A DNA stretch of 64,000 nucleotides, from positions 26,894,171 to 26,958,170 of the forward strand of contig OU744724.1 of NCBI GenBank assembly GCA_916613615.1. The letters are read 5' to 3'. Below, in pieces: positions 1 to 12,581 of this stretch. Each line of letters opens with the position of its first letter. Position 1 is the stretch's first letter. The position numbers and the translations under genes were made by a program. The stretch comes from Steromphala cineraria. Its lineage: Eukaryota > Mollusca > Gastropoda > Trochida > Trochidae. Under the pieces are notes generated by a model. That model did not search any database. It saw only the letters and a program-made list of their open reading frames with translations, and was not told the origin of the DNA.

Positions 1-36
1 TTGTCACGTATCTAACTCTACAGTTCGCTACTATAG

Positions 37-1566
37 GTCCAGTTCTTCGACTCACGGGCATGGAAATGGATGCCACTGGATTTGCTTACGTCTACATAAA
101 GGATTACGACCCTTTGACATGGGCTAGACTGGCTCACCTGACCATGCTGTGTGGTTCTTATCGGTAAGGTGAATAGATTGCTCGAATTCATCTAACATTG
201 GAAAAATACTTCAATACGGAAATAATCGTTTCAATATGAGAATACATTCTGGATATTCTAATACAATTTTAAACATGTCTCTCATTTTTTGCTATAACAA
301 GTGGAAATATTACTGAATATCCTGAAATAAAATTTTCTATATATGAAAAAGAAGTTAGCTATACAAAAACAATCCAAATTAAAATTTTAGTTATTTTTTT
401 AGCTATAGCTTTTAAAAATGAACATAAGTTAGCGGTGAAGTAATTTCACCTTTATTCAATTGTGTTAATTAATTATTTTTGAAGTTATAATAAAGGAAAG
501 TGTCTCAATCATTGTTTGCTTAAGTCTCTTTTATTTCTTAAGATAAAGATAAATAAAATATCAAGAAAATACTCTTAATCTCTTTCAGTGGCTTTTTGCC
601 ATATGCTCAAACACCTGGCGGCAGATTGGTGGACTTCGATGACATCACTAAAGAAATCTCCAAGGGTTCAATTCTGTCATACTGTATTTTCCCGACCTGG
701 TGCAATCCTCGTCTTGACAATGAAACTCACTCTTTTATTGATTCCGGACAATTAGACGGTAATCGGGGATATCTTACCTAACACACTGTTTTGTAATATA
801 GTCCTTTTCTCAATTAAATCATGGATTTTGTGTGTTTTGTAACATCATCTTAATCTGTTGAATAAGTTATTATCATCATTGTCAACATTTATATGAATGG
901 TAAAATCTTAAAACCTGTACCTTAGCCGTTTTCAGTAGAGAAATCTATCAAAGGATTTCCTTTCTGAAATTAGACATCCTACTACGTCAGCGTAGTTGTA
1001 TCAGAGAAGTTTCTACAATAGCATGGTACATGTATTTATCAATGTATCGTTTTCGGCTGCTTATTTATTGCTATGGTGTAATTGTATCTAAGTCAGCCAA
1101 TGAAAATATTAGCAAATTTATAAAATATCTGCCATCCGGATAACGTCGCCTATTGTTTTCAGTATTTTGGGATATCTGGGTATTTTGGGAGCTTTGCGGG
1201 AACAAATTTAAAATGATGTTTTACGATGCAATATCGTGACCCATTATCTTTCAAGAAGACTAATTCTGAACCCATATTGGATTTATCTATTTATTCAAGT
1301 ACCTTTTGAATTATATTTCAGAATATAGATACGATGGCAACGGAAATGTTGTGTTCACATACCGGATTTTGAATGAAGATCTCTCTGTTGACGTCACAAC
1401 GGTAAAGATGACGTCACCTACTGACATCACCATGGAAACGTTCTCTTACAATCAGGAGACTGGAAAGTCGGGCACTCTACACACTAAGAACTGTACCTAT
1501 GGCTACGCCAAAACGTTTGGTATTTACAAGATAAACTCGCCCCAGAGTGGACGAAACAAGTCATGA
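37..1566 (+). CDS. Gene 1 (partial, 3' part): two-domain secreted VirK-like protein
   Basis: Last three coding exons of the first paralogue: exon 3 37-163, exon 4 589-758, exon 5 1322-1566 (TGA 1564-1566). Exons 1 and 2 lie before the window. All junctions are GT-AG, and the lengths (127 and 170 bp for exons 3 and 4) and phases (1,2,1) match gene 2 exactly, which fixed the boundaries. Exon 3 gives the end of domain A (PVLRLTGMEMDATG, late Cys in HLTMLCGS). Exons 4+5 give domain B, with FDDITKEISKG, an early Cys in FPTWCNP, EYRYDGNGNVVFTYR and a late Cys in TKNCTYG. Known: VirK-like domains combine an F/Y-D-D...L..G motif, a Cys, a central strand block and a C-terminal Cys. Inferred: secreted, disulfide-bonded, function unknown. 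AATAAA lies directly after the stop (1567-1572). Confidence 0.8.
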
Positions 1567-1572
1567 AATAAA

Positions 1573-2585
1573 CTGCTTTAAATCAAAGCTATTTTCTTTC
1601 TTCTGTTTATTAAAATGTCATTCATGCATTTTGTTATAGTTATTATAATATGAGTAGGATTTACTGCCACGGCTTTTAACCATCATTAACCATAAGTAAC
1701 AAAAGTAGAAACCAGAAAATTCAGAATGTAAAACAAACTATATATATGCATTTTAAGAGAAAATGTCAACGGACAAGGCAATTGGTTTGAAAGCTATATC
1801 CGTCGACACATCTGGTATATTTGTCTAAAACAACTTTTAATTGGATGATGATCCTAAACTGTAATGTTTTAACTACTACATGTTACAAAACCTTTTTACC
1901 TGAGAAAAACAACTATATTTGCTATTGCTCTTTGGCGCTTTGTCACAGTAAGGCATACATATATTAAATCCTTTCACAAATACGTTCTCAGTATTGAACT
2001 GTTTGTAAAGTGTCTCGCTCACGTTTTATATAATCACTTTAAATTAGAGGAATAATCAGAACATGACTAATCGAAAAAATGACAGACAGGAAATGACTGA
2101 TGAATTTTCTATGCTTGCTGTTATTTACCCGATTTCATGCTTTCTTAATCTAATTTAATGTTTACAAAATCAATAATTTTCTTGAAATTCTGGTGATGCT
2201 ACAATGGTTAAGACACGTCTTATAAACCTCAACAGTAAATGAACTTAATTTATTGTGTTAAATAGTTTGCCTCGGTCTAATTTGCAAGGAATCTATCGTT
2301 TCATGTTTTCTTTAATTAAACACGTTCCTTATGCTCTCTTCGGGTAATTCGATTACGTTAAATCGATGACTTATGGTAATTGATCAAACGCAAATATACC
2401 TGTAAGATATGCAAATGAAGAAACTCAATATTTCCATCTGAGCAACGATTTGAATTCTATATATTTAATCCATTCAAGTAGTAAGTTGTTAAGCAAATAA
2501 TATGCTCTTCTTCAGATAATGAAGTAGAGTGAATATAGAATAATTTGTAGTAGGTCAAACACCTTTGACTCAGATAAGGAGGAAA
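1573..2585. other. Spacer between genes 1 and 2
   Basis: About 1 kb of AT-rich spacer with no coding signal on either strand. A TATA-like run (CTATATATTTAAT) near 2456-2469, about 120 bp before the gene 2 start codon, could belong to its promoter. This is a weak assignment based on position only. Confidence 0.35.
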
Positions 2586-5500
2586 ATGGCCACCACTGAC
2601 ATACTTTCTCTCGTCTTTGTGACGTTTGCCATTGCATGGTGAGATAATTCAATTGCAAATTTTGATGTTGATTATTGATTGTGTTTTGTCAGATCTAATG
2701 GAGCGGCATTTACATAAGCTCGAAGCTTATGTGCTAATCGATATTCATGTAATTAATTGTTTCATGAATAAAATAAATATAATATGTTAAAATCAATTTC
2801 GAATGCACTTTGAAGGCAATGTTTCTGTTTTGTTTATTATACTCCATGGCTGTTTCCAACTGCATTACCATTTAAAGATAACTCGACGAAAAAAACACTA
2901 TTATGTGGAATTGACATAAGACTATAATGGGATCATACATTACGCGTATAGCGTAATTCTACTATTTTACACTTACAACTGCAATGTACAAACTAATGTT
3001 TAAAGCCAATGTTTAATGGCTGCAGACACAACGCCATCCATTTTAAGATCAATGATAAATGTTTTATGGCTTTATTTTTGGAACCAGCCACCCATTATAA
3101 TTCAAATTTTAATGTTTTTAAAAGACTTCATTCACAGAAGATGTGGGTTATAGGATGTGGAAAATTCTATGCTTGATGGCTTCACAAACAGAAAACATCG
3201 TCGATTATTCTTTCAGTGTTTAATCAATAGACTAATGTTTTCATATACGTATTCTTGAGGGCTTCACTTGCAGAAGCCATCCTTTTAAAAATCAATTTGT
3301 ATACATATCAATGGCTCTAACATTTGAAACCCCATCCAATCTAAGGGCAATGTTTATATAGTTTTATAGCTTCACCTACAGTACACACCATCCACTATCA
3401 AAACCAATGTGTAGACTAATGGCTTTAGCAATTGAAGACCCCATCCAATATAAAACATAAAAGTTTGATTACTTCATTCACAGCAAAAACATTTGAAGAC
3501 AGTTTTATCCACAAAAAATAGTTCAATATGTAGAGTAATGTGTATATGTTTGATGGTTTCACAGAAAAATCAATTATAAGATCAATGTCTATATTTGTTT
3601 CCAAGTGGTGGAAAGACGATTTATCCCCACCAAGCACAACCAGGGGAGATAATCTACAACTACAAACAAGGGGCAAGGTTCAGTTTCACAGTTGACCCTT
3701 CGGACTGTCGGGTGCTTGACGAGTCAACCCCTCCCCTCAAGAACTATTCGTTTGGAGGGGACATCGGTCACTCCCGCTACGTGCTGTACGGACCACTCAG
3801 TAACTTGACCTACTGGACACAGAGATACGTGGACAACAGGGATGTCAAGAGAATCGGTAAGTTTACATTATAAATTTGCTTACTGAGATACTCTTTGTGA
3901 CCGTAGCTCGTAATTCGTAAATCCTTAATGATGATGTTCTCAAAAAATTGTTCCAAATACTGCTGCGTAATGTGCAAATGTGCAAAAACCTAGTGTAAAT
4001 ATCTCGTAATTCGTGATGTCCTTTGGGCATCGCAGTATTGAGACAAAGAAACGGACAATTTCAAATTTTGACTACAGAAGTAAACATAAAATTGCACCTT
4101 AAAAAAAACCAATATCAGATAATCGAAGTGACCAGGGGTCATTTAATTTTTGTTCTCTTCATGACTCTAATGATCATCTTCTTACAACATCCTTTACATG
4201 CGTGTTTGTAGTTCTGCTGCCATGTTATGCTGGTTTCATGATATTCAGTCTAAGTCAATCAAGCTTCAATATTATCCGTTTCCCTCCATTACTGAGTCTA
4301 GAAAGGCCTAGTAGAGGGTCGCGTCAGCCACGTATCGAATTGACCAAATAGAACTCAGCTTGCCTTCGCACGTATAACGTTGGAGGGTCATAGGTCACAG
4401 AGAGGTCGGCTGACTAGACCTTTCTAGACTCAGTATAGGAGTGAAACGGATAATATTGAGGCTAGGTTTTCTTAGACTGCATGATATTGAATGTGTTAAT
4501 CGAATTTAATTGAAATCGGTTTTCCAAATATGACCCCTTCTCTCTAATCCATCATGCCAAAATTCAAAGTTTGTATAACGCTGATACCAAGCACACACAC
4601 TTTGCTTTCCCTGGACCGTCGGATAGATTATTTATGAAACGTTAATTGTACAAAACCCTCTCCCTGAGGATCATACAACGAGGTTCACCAAGTTAGTTGC
4701 ACTTGACAGTCCATTCGAGGTAAACATTTACAGTGGATTAGAACTAGGTCACACAGTTGAATCATTTTACTCATTTCTGTATCCACGACTAGATGTAATT
4801 GTTTAGGACAATACGACAAATGTACTCACGGATTTCCAAATAAGAATGTTTTTTTTTTGCGTTGATTTCTTTGTTACCCTACGAATTTAGGTAATTCCTA
4901 GATACATGTATGTCAAACTGAATATTTTTCTCAAACAAGGCTTTGTGGGTGAATCGCATAAAAAGATGTATATTGCCCTTTTAATAAGTAAAATTTACAA
5001 AATAATTGCATATCTTAAACACATTCGAAAATATACGTCACTATTACAGCGGGGGTGAGAAAACAAACATGCAAAGCGTGTTACGCATGAAGGTGCATTT
5101 ACACGTGCGTGGCTACAGAAACAGTGTAAATGACAACAAATGTCATGAATGAACTTCTAAGAATAGTATTTTGTAACACGCGGTTACACTGTAAACATCT
5201 GAAAAATCAACGTGATCGTCAAAATACATTTTATTTGTACGTGACTAATATAATAAGACTATTAAGTCATTATGCATTAAATTAAGAACCGACATTCTCT
5301 AACTGTTTAAAGGGCCAGTGCTACGTCAGACCGGGATTGAGATGGATGCGACTGGCTATGCCTATGTGTTCATTGACGACTATGATCCTGATGAATATAC
5401 AAAACTGGCACACCTTCACATGTTATGTGCGTCATACAAGTAAGATCATTAGACTCAACCGTACAGTTGCACCCAAAAAGACTTCAACTATCTGATATTA

Positions 5501-8500
5501 ACTAGCATAACCAAATAAGATTTGCTTGTAACTTCCGTTTATATGTCAAGGAAGTATGATATATCCTTTGCGTATTTGCTGATAAAGGATCAGCCTAAAT
5601 TGTATAATCTGCATTCTTTCTTAGGGTCAACTCTCCATTCGTACATGTTTTTCCACACTATCATTGAAAACGTTCGCGAGCACCGTGTACTTGATTATGC
5701 ACAGTAGCGAACTTCCATCTCTCACCAAGGTTTATAACTTCTACTATTGGTATTTACAGATTTCAGAGGATATTTCTACTATTGGTTCTACAGATTTCAG
5801 AGGATACTTCTACTATTGGTTCTACAGATTTCAGAGGATACTTCTACTATTGGTTCTACAGATTTCAGAGGATACTTCTACTATTGGTTCTACAGATTTC
5901 AGAGAATACTTCTACTATTGGTTCTACAGATTTCAGAGGATACTTCTACTATTGGTTCTACAGATTTCAGAGGCTACTTCTACTATTGGTATCTACAGAT
6001 TTCAGAGAATACTTCTACTATTTGTATCTACAAGTTTCAGAGGATACTTCTACTATTTGTATCTACGTTTTTCAGAGGATACTTCTACTATATGTATTTA
6101 CACATTTCAGAGGATTCCAGCCTTACGCCCAAACTCCTGCTGGCACTCTGATGAAGTTTGATGACGTCATTGACGAAATATCCAAAGGATCTATGCTCTT
6201 CTACAGTATTTACCCAAGCTGGTGCGATCCGGTACCGACTAACTACACCCATATTTCGATAGATGTAGGACCCATTGATGGTAGGTTATGTACATTTAGT
6301 CTAAACCTTCAAGATGTACAATATATCTACAGTTAATAAAGGTTCTGCGATATATGCTTTTTGAACACATATTATGAAGTAAATTTTCATTGATGGATTT
6401 GTTTGACTTATGTTTGAAATTCGTAGGTATAACTTGTATAACTTACGTAGCTTGTGCAGCCAGTTATACAATCGTTTGACTTACGATTTTCAAGCAGGTC
6501 ACAACCGTGTGGCCAAACAAATTATGATATCCTTACTTTCAAAATAAATCCGTTCACATTTTAGTGCCGCTTCCCTCAAGCGGATCAAGATCAAACAGTA
6601 GTTCACAGAAAGGATACCGAAATGTATCTGATTTTTTTTCTCATAAACTGTTTTAATTATTTAAGATGTTTTATATGTAAATAAGATGTTTTCAATTACG
6701 TAATGATAGCATCATATCAGGGCATTGTTTCACTGCTAACATGTCCAATTGACCATGCTTCAACCAATCGTCAGGTAGCAGTTTGCGTAAACACAAATTG
6801 CGACGGTTTTACTGTTTTCCCCCAGTACCGGTCACATGACCTTGTTAGATCAAAAGGGAATGTGTTGCTAAGATTTCAAGGTCTAAATTTATAAAGTATT
6901 GAAGCGCAAAAAGTTCCAATTTAGCGATTTACAACCAAGAGACAAAAACCGACACAATTAATACGATTTGATATTTAATCCATAAAACGAGTTTTCCATT
7001 CATATTGAAGATATGTCATACTTAAATGTAGTATTTCAATAAGTGCAGTTCTTACCCGGCACTTAGACAAAGCTTTCACTTCCGGCTAACTACGTGATAA
7101 AGTAGTTTCTTGTTTATGCTACCAATAGGACCGCAGAACCGCTTAGCGCATTGGAAAACAGAAAAGCAAAACGAACCTAATCAAGTAAGCGTTTTGCTGA
7201 GTCATTGCAAAGGGATAAAATTTGGTCCGAGGTAAAACCTCATAAAGTTTTCAAGGGCTTGTAGTGTAGATTTATCGGAACGAAAGCGCTGGATTATCGA
7301 GGGTGGGATAGTACAATGATAACAGACTTTTAGTTAGCATTCAGTCGAAGAAACTACCGAAGCGTACGTTAACTGGACGCATAGTTCGTTTCTATGGTGT
7401 GTATCAAACCGCGGTGAATCGCCCGTCATAAAAATCGTGTTCGAACGTAGGTTCGGCCATAGAAATAAACCAATGAAATTCGAGGGTTTTGTAATGTCAT
7501 GGTAGAACGACAATCTTTCCCCGCAAATGAAGCTCAAGTCATTACACCTGGTCTACTCTCTGATGTAACACGAGCACTTCTCGGGTTCCCAGCATATTCG
7601 CCTAGGGGCAAAACATTACACCAAGAGCTACCCGAAATGAATGAAAACTCTTTTTGGTTCTTCCGGGAGAGGATTATTGATTAAGAGGGATGACTCATCT
7701 AGTATAGAATTCAATACTTCGTTACTCTCGCTAATGAATCACTTATTTCTTTTAATGTATGTTCGAAGCGGCAGATATATGTTCAATGTAATACAATACA
7801 AACGCCCACTGACAAGACTTGGCCCAATATTTGTTAATTACTGTCTTGGTTACCAGAATGTACAGCTTTACATTTCAACGTTCAGTCAATTTACTTTACC
7901 TGCGGGCATAGCTGCAGCCTAATGTAATTAATTATTGACCTCATATTTCGTTTTGTAAAGTAGACTAATCATATCTTAACGAATTCGTGCTATATATTGA
8001 CATGAATCTTAATAAATCACTAATATGTTTTCACCAATGACTGTGACTACATAATTTATTGATTACTGTATTAAACGTAATAAATGTAATTGCTGATCGA
8101 AAATGCGTAATAAGTGAAAATAAGAATGTGGGCGAAGGAGACAATAAGACATAATATTATATTTTAGAGTTTAGAATTTATTATAGGAATAAATCGCTCT
8201 TTAAGCCACTGGTATTGTATATCTTTCTATACAGAGCTATGTTTATGAATGTCGAACGTTAACTGTGTATTCCTTATATCTATTTGTGCGTTTTTGCTTT
8301 GGAATTATGAAAAATGGCTCGTATTTTGATAAAACATTTTAGCTTCTAATATACTGAAATAACTTGATATCATAAAAAATGAAAGAAATGTTACCAATTT
8401 TAATACAAGTTGTCTTATCAATAAATTAATTCTAATACAACGTCAAAACTTTGGTTGAGCTGCCCGACTCGAAGTGCTGATTCACTGTCACATGAAGTCA

Positions 8501-10004
8501 AATACCGCTCTCCGGTTCACATACCCTTACGCTAACTCCACTAATTTGTACCCTGGGCCCAGAAGCTAGATTCGCTCGCGCGCTTTTATGCCCAGGGTAC
8601 AGATTAGTGGAGTTCGCACCCTGAGACAGGATGTAAAATAATATTTTTTTATTTCTTTAATAATTCTGTCTTTGTAATCTGAATTATTATCCATATGAGT
8701 TGTAATGCTTCATAACATATATAACGATATGTTGCACATGCGTTATGAACCCTACCAGGTAACACTGAAATGTGAGACTAATTTACCATGAATCAAATAA
8801 ATATTGTAAATAGTAGAATTAATCCAAGTCTGAGTAAACCTAGCCGCAATATCACTCGCTATATAGAGGATACTAAACGACCTTCCATTTAATATTATTT
8901 TTATTAAACGAGTTAATGATTTTGTATAAACGAGCGAAAGCGATTTTAAGAGTTTAATAGAAATAGTATTTAATGGCAGGAAGTTTAGTATTCTGTTTAT
9001 AACTTGCCCTAAAATTCATGCAAACTTGCCGAAAGAGGGCTGAAACTAGCATTTCCGCGACTCGGCAGCCATTGTGAAAGTGAAAGTGAAGGAATGTTTT
9101 CTCCTACCTTGCCGAGTGACGCTGTCCTAGGTAAAGCGGAGCGCTTACACTGTGACGTCACAACAACACAGTACTATGACGTCAAACTTGCATTGTGATA
9201 TTACATTAGTTTAAAACTGCCGTATGAATATTACACTGCGATATCTTACACGGGCGAGTAATAAACTCCCATATTGACCTCTCGGCGACCTATGACCCTC
9301 ACATCAAACGTGAGGTTGCCGAATGGATCTATCCAATCATAAAGCGGCTACTAATTGTATCATTTGTCTTAAATTTGAAATTTGAACGTTATGTGCGATT
9401 GCAGTCTATGATGAACAGACAGATGAGCCCTGATTAGTCAAATCGATAGGTAGGCTGACGCGACTAATTACTACGTCTTTCTAGACTCAATATCGGAGCG
9501 TAGCGGGTATTATTGAGGTTAGGTTTACCACACTGTTCCTGACAGTCCTATATGTTCCTATATATTTTGAAGAAATTAAGTCTTTAAATTTTGCTAGTGA
9601 AAATATCATTCTATAATAATTTGTGTTGCAAAGCAATATGACATCTCAATTCGGATATAAATTTCTATGTGCCTTAAACAAAATTCTGTATGAAATTTAA
9701 CACCCATGGATAATCCAATGATATGTGTAATGTATCACATAATTCAATCATAAATAAGATATTTTTTCTTAAAGAATATAGATTTGATGAACAAGGGCAT
9801 CTCGTCTTCACCTACCGCTCTCAACAGCGTGGTCTTCGAGTCTACGTCACTACCCTGAAAATGACGTCATCTTCTGACGTCACAATGGAAACCTACACCT
9901 ATTCGCAAATTGACAACAAATCAAGTCAACTACAAGTTAAAACATGTCATTATGGAGAGAGTCACATGTTTGGTATTTATAAAATGCCTTCTCCAGAGAA
10001 ATAA
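2586..10004 (+). CDS. Gene 2: two-domain secreted VirK-like protein, five exons
   Basis: Exons: 2586-2638, 3606-3856, 5313-5439, 6111-6280, 9775-10004; joined length 831 bp, 276 codons, one open frame. Residues 1-18 (MATTDILSLVFVTFAIAC) form a signal peptide. Domain A (about 30-144) carries Cys52 and Cys140; domain B (about 149-262) carries FDDVIDEISKG, Cys182, EYRFDEQGHLVFTYR and Cys258. The Cys pattern suggests one disulfide per domain. NLT in exon 2 is a potential N-glycosylation site. Known: domain spacing resembles VirK-like proteins (PF06903); no enzymatic motif is visible. The start codon was chosen because it is the only ATG that gives a hydrophobic leader ending in a phase-2 donor. 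The final AAA-TAA overlaps an AATAAA signal (10000-10005). Introns 1 and 3 end in repeat arrays touching the acceptors. Family assignment is less certain than the gene model. Confidence 0.85.
3000..3605 (+). repeat. Decayed tandem array ending at gene 2 exon 2 acceptor
   Basis: About ten degenerate units of roughly 50-80 bp built on a recurring pattern: GGCTTCAC..ACAGAA, then CCATCCA, then an A-rich run and CAATGT. Recognisable starts are near 3020, 3069, 3125, 3178, 3260, 3313, 3369, 3420, 3470 and 3554. The last unit runs into the polypyrimidine/acceptor of exon 2 (TTTCCAAG, 3598-3605). Most units keep a CAG after a C/T-rich stretch, so they look like eroded copies of a 3' splice site. Confidence 0.5.
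4264..4466. mobile_element. Foldback MITE in gene 2 intron 2
   Basis: Imperfect inverted repeat with arms of about 45 bp: CAATATTATCCGTTTC on the left pairs with GAAACGGATAATATTG on the right, and CTGAGTCTAGAAAGG with CCTTTCTAGACTCAG. The centre carries GAGGGTC and GGTCATAGGTCACAG. A diverged relative sits at 9270-9530. No coding capacity. Confidence 0.7.
5741..6110 (+). repeat. 34-bp minisatellite (11 units) that copies the exon 4 splice acceptor
   Basis: Eleven near-identical 34-35 bp units starting CTACTATTGGTTCTACAG and ending ATTTCAGAGGATACTT. The eleventh TTTCAG (6105-6110) is the real 3' splice site of gene 2 exon 4, and exon 4 begins AGGATTCC, matching the AGGATACT of the repeat. The unit therefore spans the intron-exon junction, giving ten upstream decoy acceptors. 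There is no stop codon in any of the three forward frames. Confidence 0.92.
8531..8617. mobile_element. Short palindromic element in gene 2 intron 4
   Basis: Arms of 28 bp: left GCTAACTCCACTAATTTG... (8531-8558), right ending ATTAGTGGAGTTCGC (8590-8617), separated by about 31 bp containing GCTCGCGCGC. Typical of a foldback MITE or its solo ends. No coding content. Confidence 0.65.
9270..9530. mobile_element. Diverged relative of the 4264-4466 foldback element
   Basis: Shares with that element the blocks GACCTCTC...GACCTATGACCCTC and TCTTTCTAGACTCAAT followed by GGGTATTATTGAGG. The copy is degraded, and its left arm is only weakly complementary to its right arm. Confidence 0.5.
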
Positions 10005-10005
10005 A

Positions 10006-12581
10006 GTGTTGCTTCGTGAGTTTTGTTCTTAAAGATTTGTCAATTTATATTGGCTTTTGGAATTTGAATTATTTCTATTCAACAGTATTTTAAGACCAAC
10101 TTTGTTTCAAGTATGTCAACGCTGTTAAATGATTTATAGAAGTTCAGTTTTTCTTAAAATCCTAAAAGTTAACAAAAAAGTATAGAAGCTAAATAAAAAA
10201 CTAACACATATTTGTGTTCTCCATTACTCACAAAGATATTCATTTACAATTCAAACGAGATATTTATTACATGGTTTGTTTGATTAACTAAACCGCCATA
10301 GTTAAAAAACATGTAATTGTAAAACAAGAAAAGTCACTATGAATGTTAAGGTTGATTGAACATAAGATGATGCACAATCGATTAATATAGCTTTATTACA
10401 TTTTAATAACATGTTTCTTATGTTTGAATCACTTGCTTAATGAATTATGAAAGCGATGGCATTGTTGATGAAATAAAGCCAATGTTTGATTATGATTGCA
10501 CAAACAGCCTCTACTATGCTCTGGTGCACATCAAAGCGAAAACAAACATTGAACAGCTACATGTACGTCCAGAAACAGATTGTTGTTCAGATGGAACATC
10601 GTTAAAGTCTAATGTCAACAAAGTTTATGATTTAAGAATTACGAAGAAGAATTTTATATCAATAGCAATTTACTTATGATGAAATTACAGTAATTTTATA
10701 ACAATATTGGCAAAATAGGGTCACAGCTCATAAATACAAATACATAGATACGAACATAATATTACCTGATTCAATTCATTTCTATTAATAACAGGATTTG
10801 TTTTTAAATACGTAAATGTCAAGTCGATCACTATTGAGAAAACATATATTCAGTTTCTGTTGACATATATACATAAAAACATAAATTGATCACGTACTAC
10901 GTCAATATAAATGTAACATCGTTGACATAAAAGGAGAATGAATAAAGATGATTTGGATAATGATGAAAGATAATAGTCAGGACAATCTGTGACAGCAGAT
11001 ATTTGCATGTTCGGTTTCCATTGGTAGACCAACTACATTCCTAATCAAATGATAATCCCGGCAATATAAGTCCCGAGAAATCTAAATGCACACAGCCGTA
11101 CCAGCGAGTTGAATCAAGTCTTTAGACATCTTCTAGACATCTATTATCCTAGACCAGAAAAACTTCGCCCGAATTGTTACAGGGGATGAAACATGCAGTG
11201 GAAGCACACATATTTTCTAAGGCCATAGATGCTCAGATTTTTAGACTGGCGGGAAGATCATGGCTATTCGAGTGGTCTTATACTTATAGACTATGAACTC
11301 ACAAGAGCCTTCTATGACGACGTACCTTAACACCTGAGAGCGGCAATCAATAAAAAAGGGGCGCGGCACGTTGACTGTTGAAGTCATGAACAGGGTGGCT
11401 TCGAACAATTGAATCCCCCATTTCCTACAGTCCAGATCTTTTTAACTTTCGATACATTTTGTAACTATTTAATGATCAGCACTTGTGCATTAAACTATAT
11501 CACTTTGGTTCTTGACGTTTACATTGGCCTTTAGCCCACTATACATCAGTCTCTCCCCATTCCATGACCTGATCTGCCTCTGCAGGAAGAGAATGACTAA
11601 TATACATTAAAGCATTCATTTCTTCAAAAGCACTGACATCGACACCAAGGACATCATAAGCTTAAATCTGACGATATAGTTATATGGCGGAAATTTGTTT
11701 ATAAAAATCACCGATAGGTAATCTTATGCTTATATTCATTATATCAGACGAGTAATACTCCTATTTTGAAACCCAATCATTGTGTGTCACACCGAAGGTA
11801 TATTTGCTTGAACCTTTCAGACATATATGTCCCTAATCTCGTCTCTGTGTATAGATAATACCTTCCTCGCCTTCTCGTAGGTGCTCATAACGTCATGCCG
11901 AGCTATGATTGTTCTAGGTTATTTGCCTTCACTGCTTGTATTTTCTTATTTGGGCCGTTAAGGTTGGTATAAATATTTGCTTGAAGACTTTAGTATATGA
12001 TAATATAATATTAACAGATAAACGTGCAGTTGGTAAACAACTTTAAAAAAACTTAAATGGATGAAAGTAAGGAAATTTCAATTAGCCAAGCCAGGCCTGT
12101 TTAAAAAGTATGTGGATGTCAATTAGGACATACGTTTTACTATATGTGATGTTAAAATCAATTGTGGTTTTAAATACCTCAATTCAATGTGCTTTAAAGT
12201 AGGACAAGACGACAATAGTTTAAAAATATGAGTTTTCTTACTTACCGTTTGAAAATGGGTTTTCTTATTAAGTGTAACAATATAAATATTTTATTAAAAT
12301 TCATACGTTAGAGAATCTATATACCATTAACAACAAACTATAATGCAAATCATATGTAATAAATTTGATATCATTCAAGCCAATTCAGTTTATGATAATA
12401 ATGTTATTCCGATAATGTCTGATAAAAATTAATGTTAATCCATAAAAACTAACATAACCCTTCATGTATAGTTTACCCTATCATTCTATCATAACGTAAA
12501 GGAAATGATGTTCAAGTCACACTGAATAGGACAATAACCATAAATTCAAGATTTGTTCAAGAGCAAAATGATAAATTTTAG
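10006..12581. other. Spacer between genes 2 and 3, first exon of gene 3 not found
   Basis: AT-rich spacer. A partial copy of the GACTTGATCTGCCTCTG element end lies near 11560-11595 in slightly mutated form. I looked for a signal-peptide exon with a phase-2 donor as in the other genes and found no convincing candidate. Small open frames (for example 10440-10679) have no recognisable protein features. Confidence 0.5.

Noticed and set aside
5664..6161. Long overlapping ORFs in three frames rich in Tyr/Phe/Leu
   Set aside because: They are the 34-bp minisatellite read in three frames. Only exon 4 (6111-6280) is supported by paralogues.
10440..10679. 79-codon ORF between genes 2 and 3
   Set aside because: No domain, leader, splice context or similarity to the cluster. 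Compatible with chance in AT-rich DNA.
11881..11960. ATG followed by hydrophobic codons (VLGYLPSLLVFSYLG) as exon 1 of gene 3
   Set aside because: No donor in the required phase 2; the frame ends in TAA soon after.
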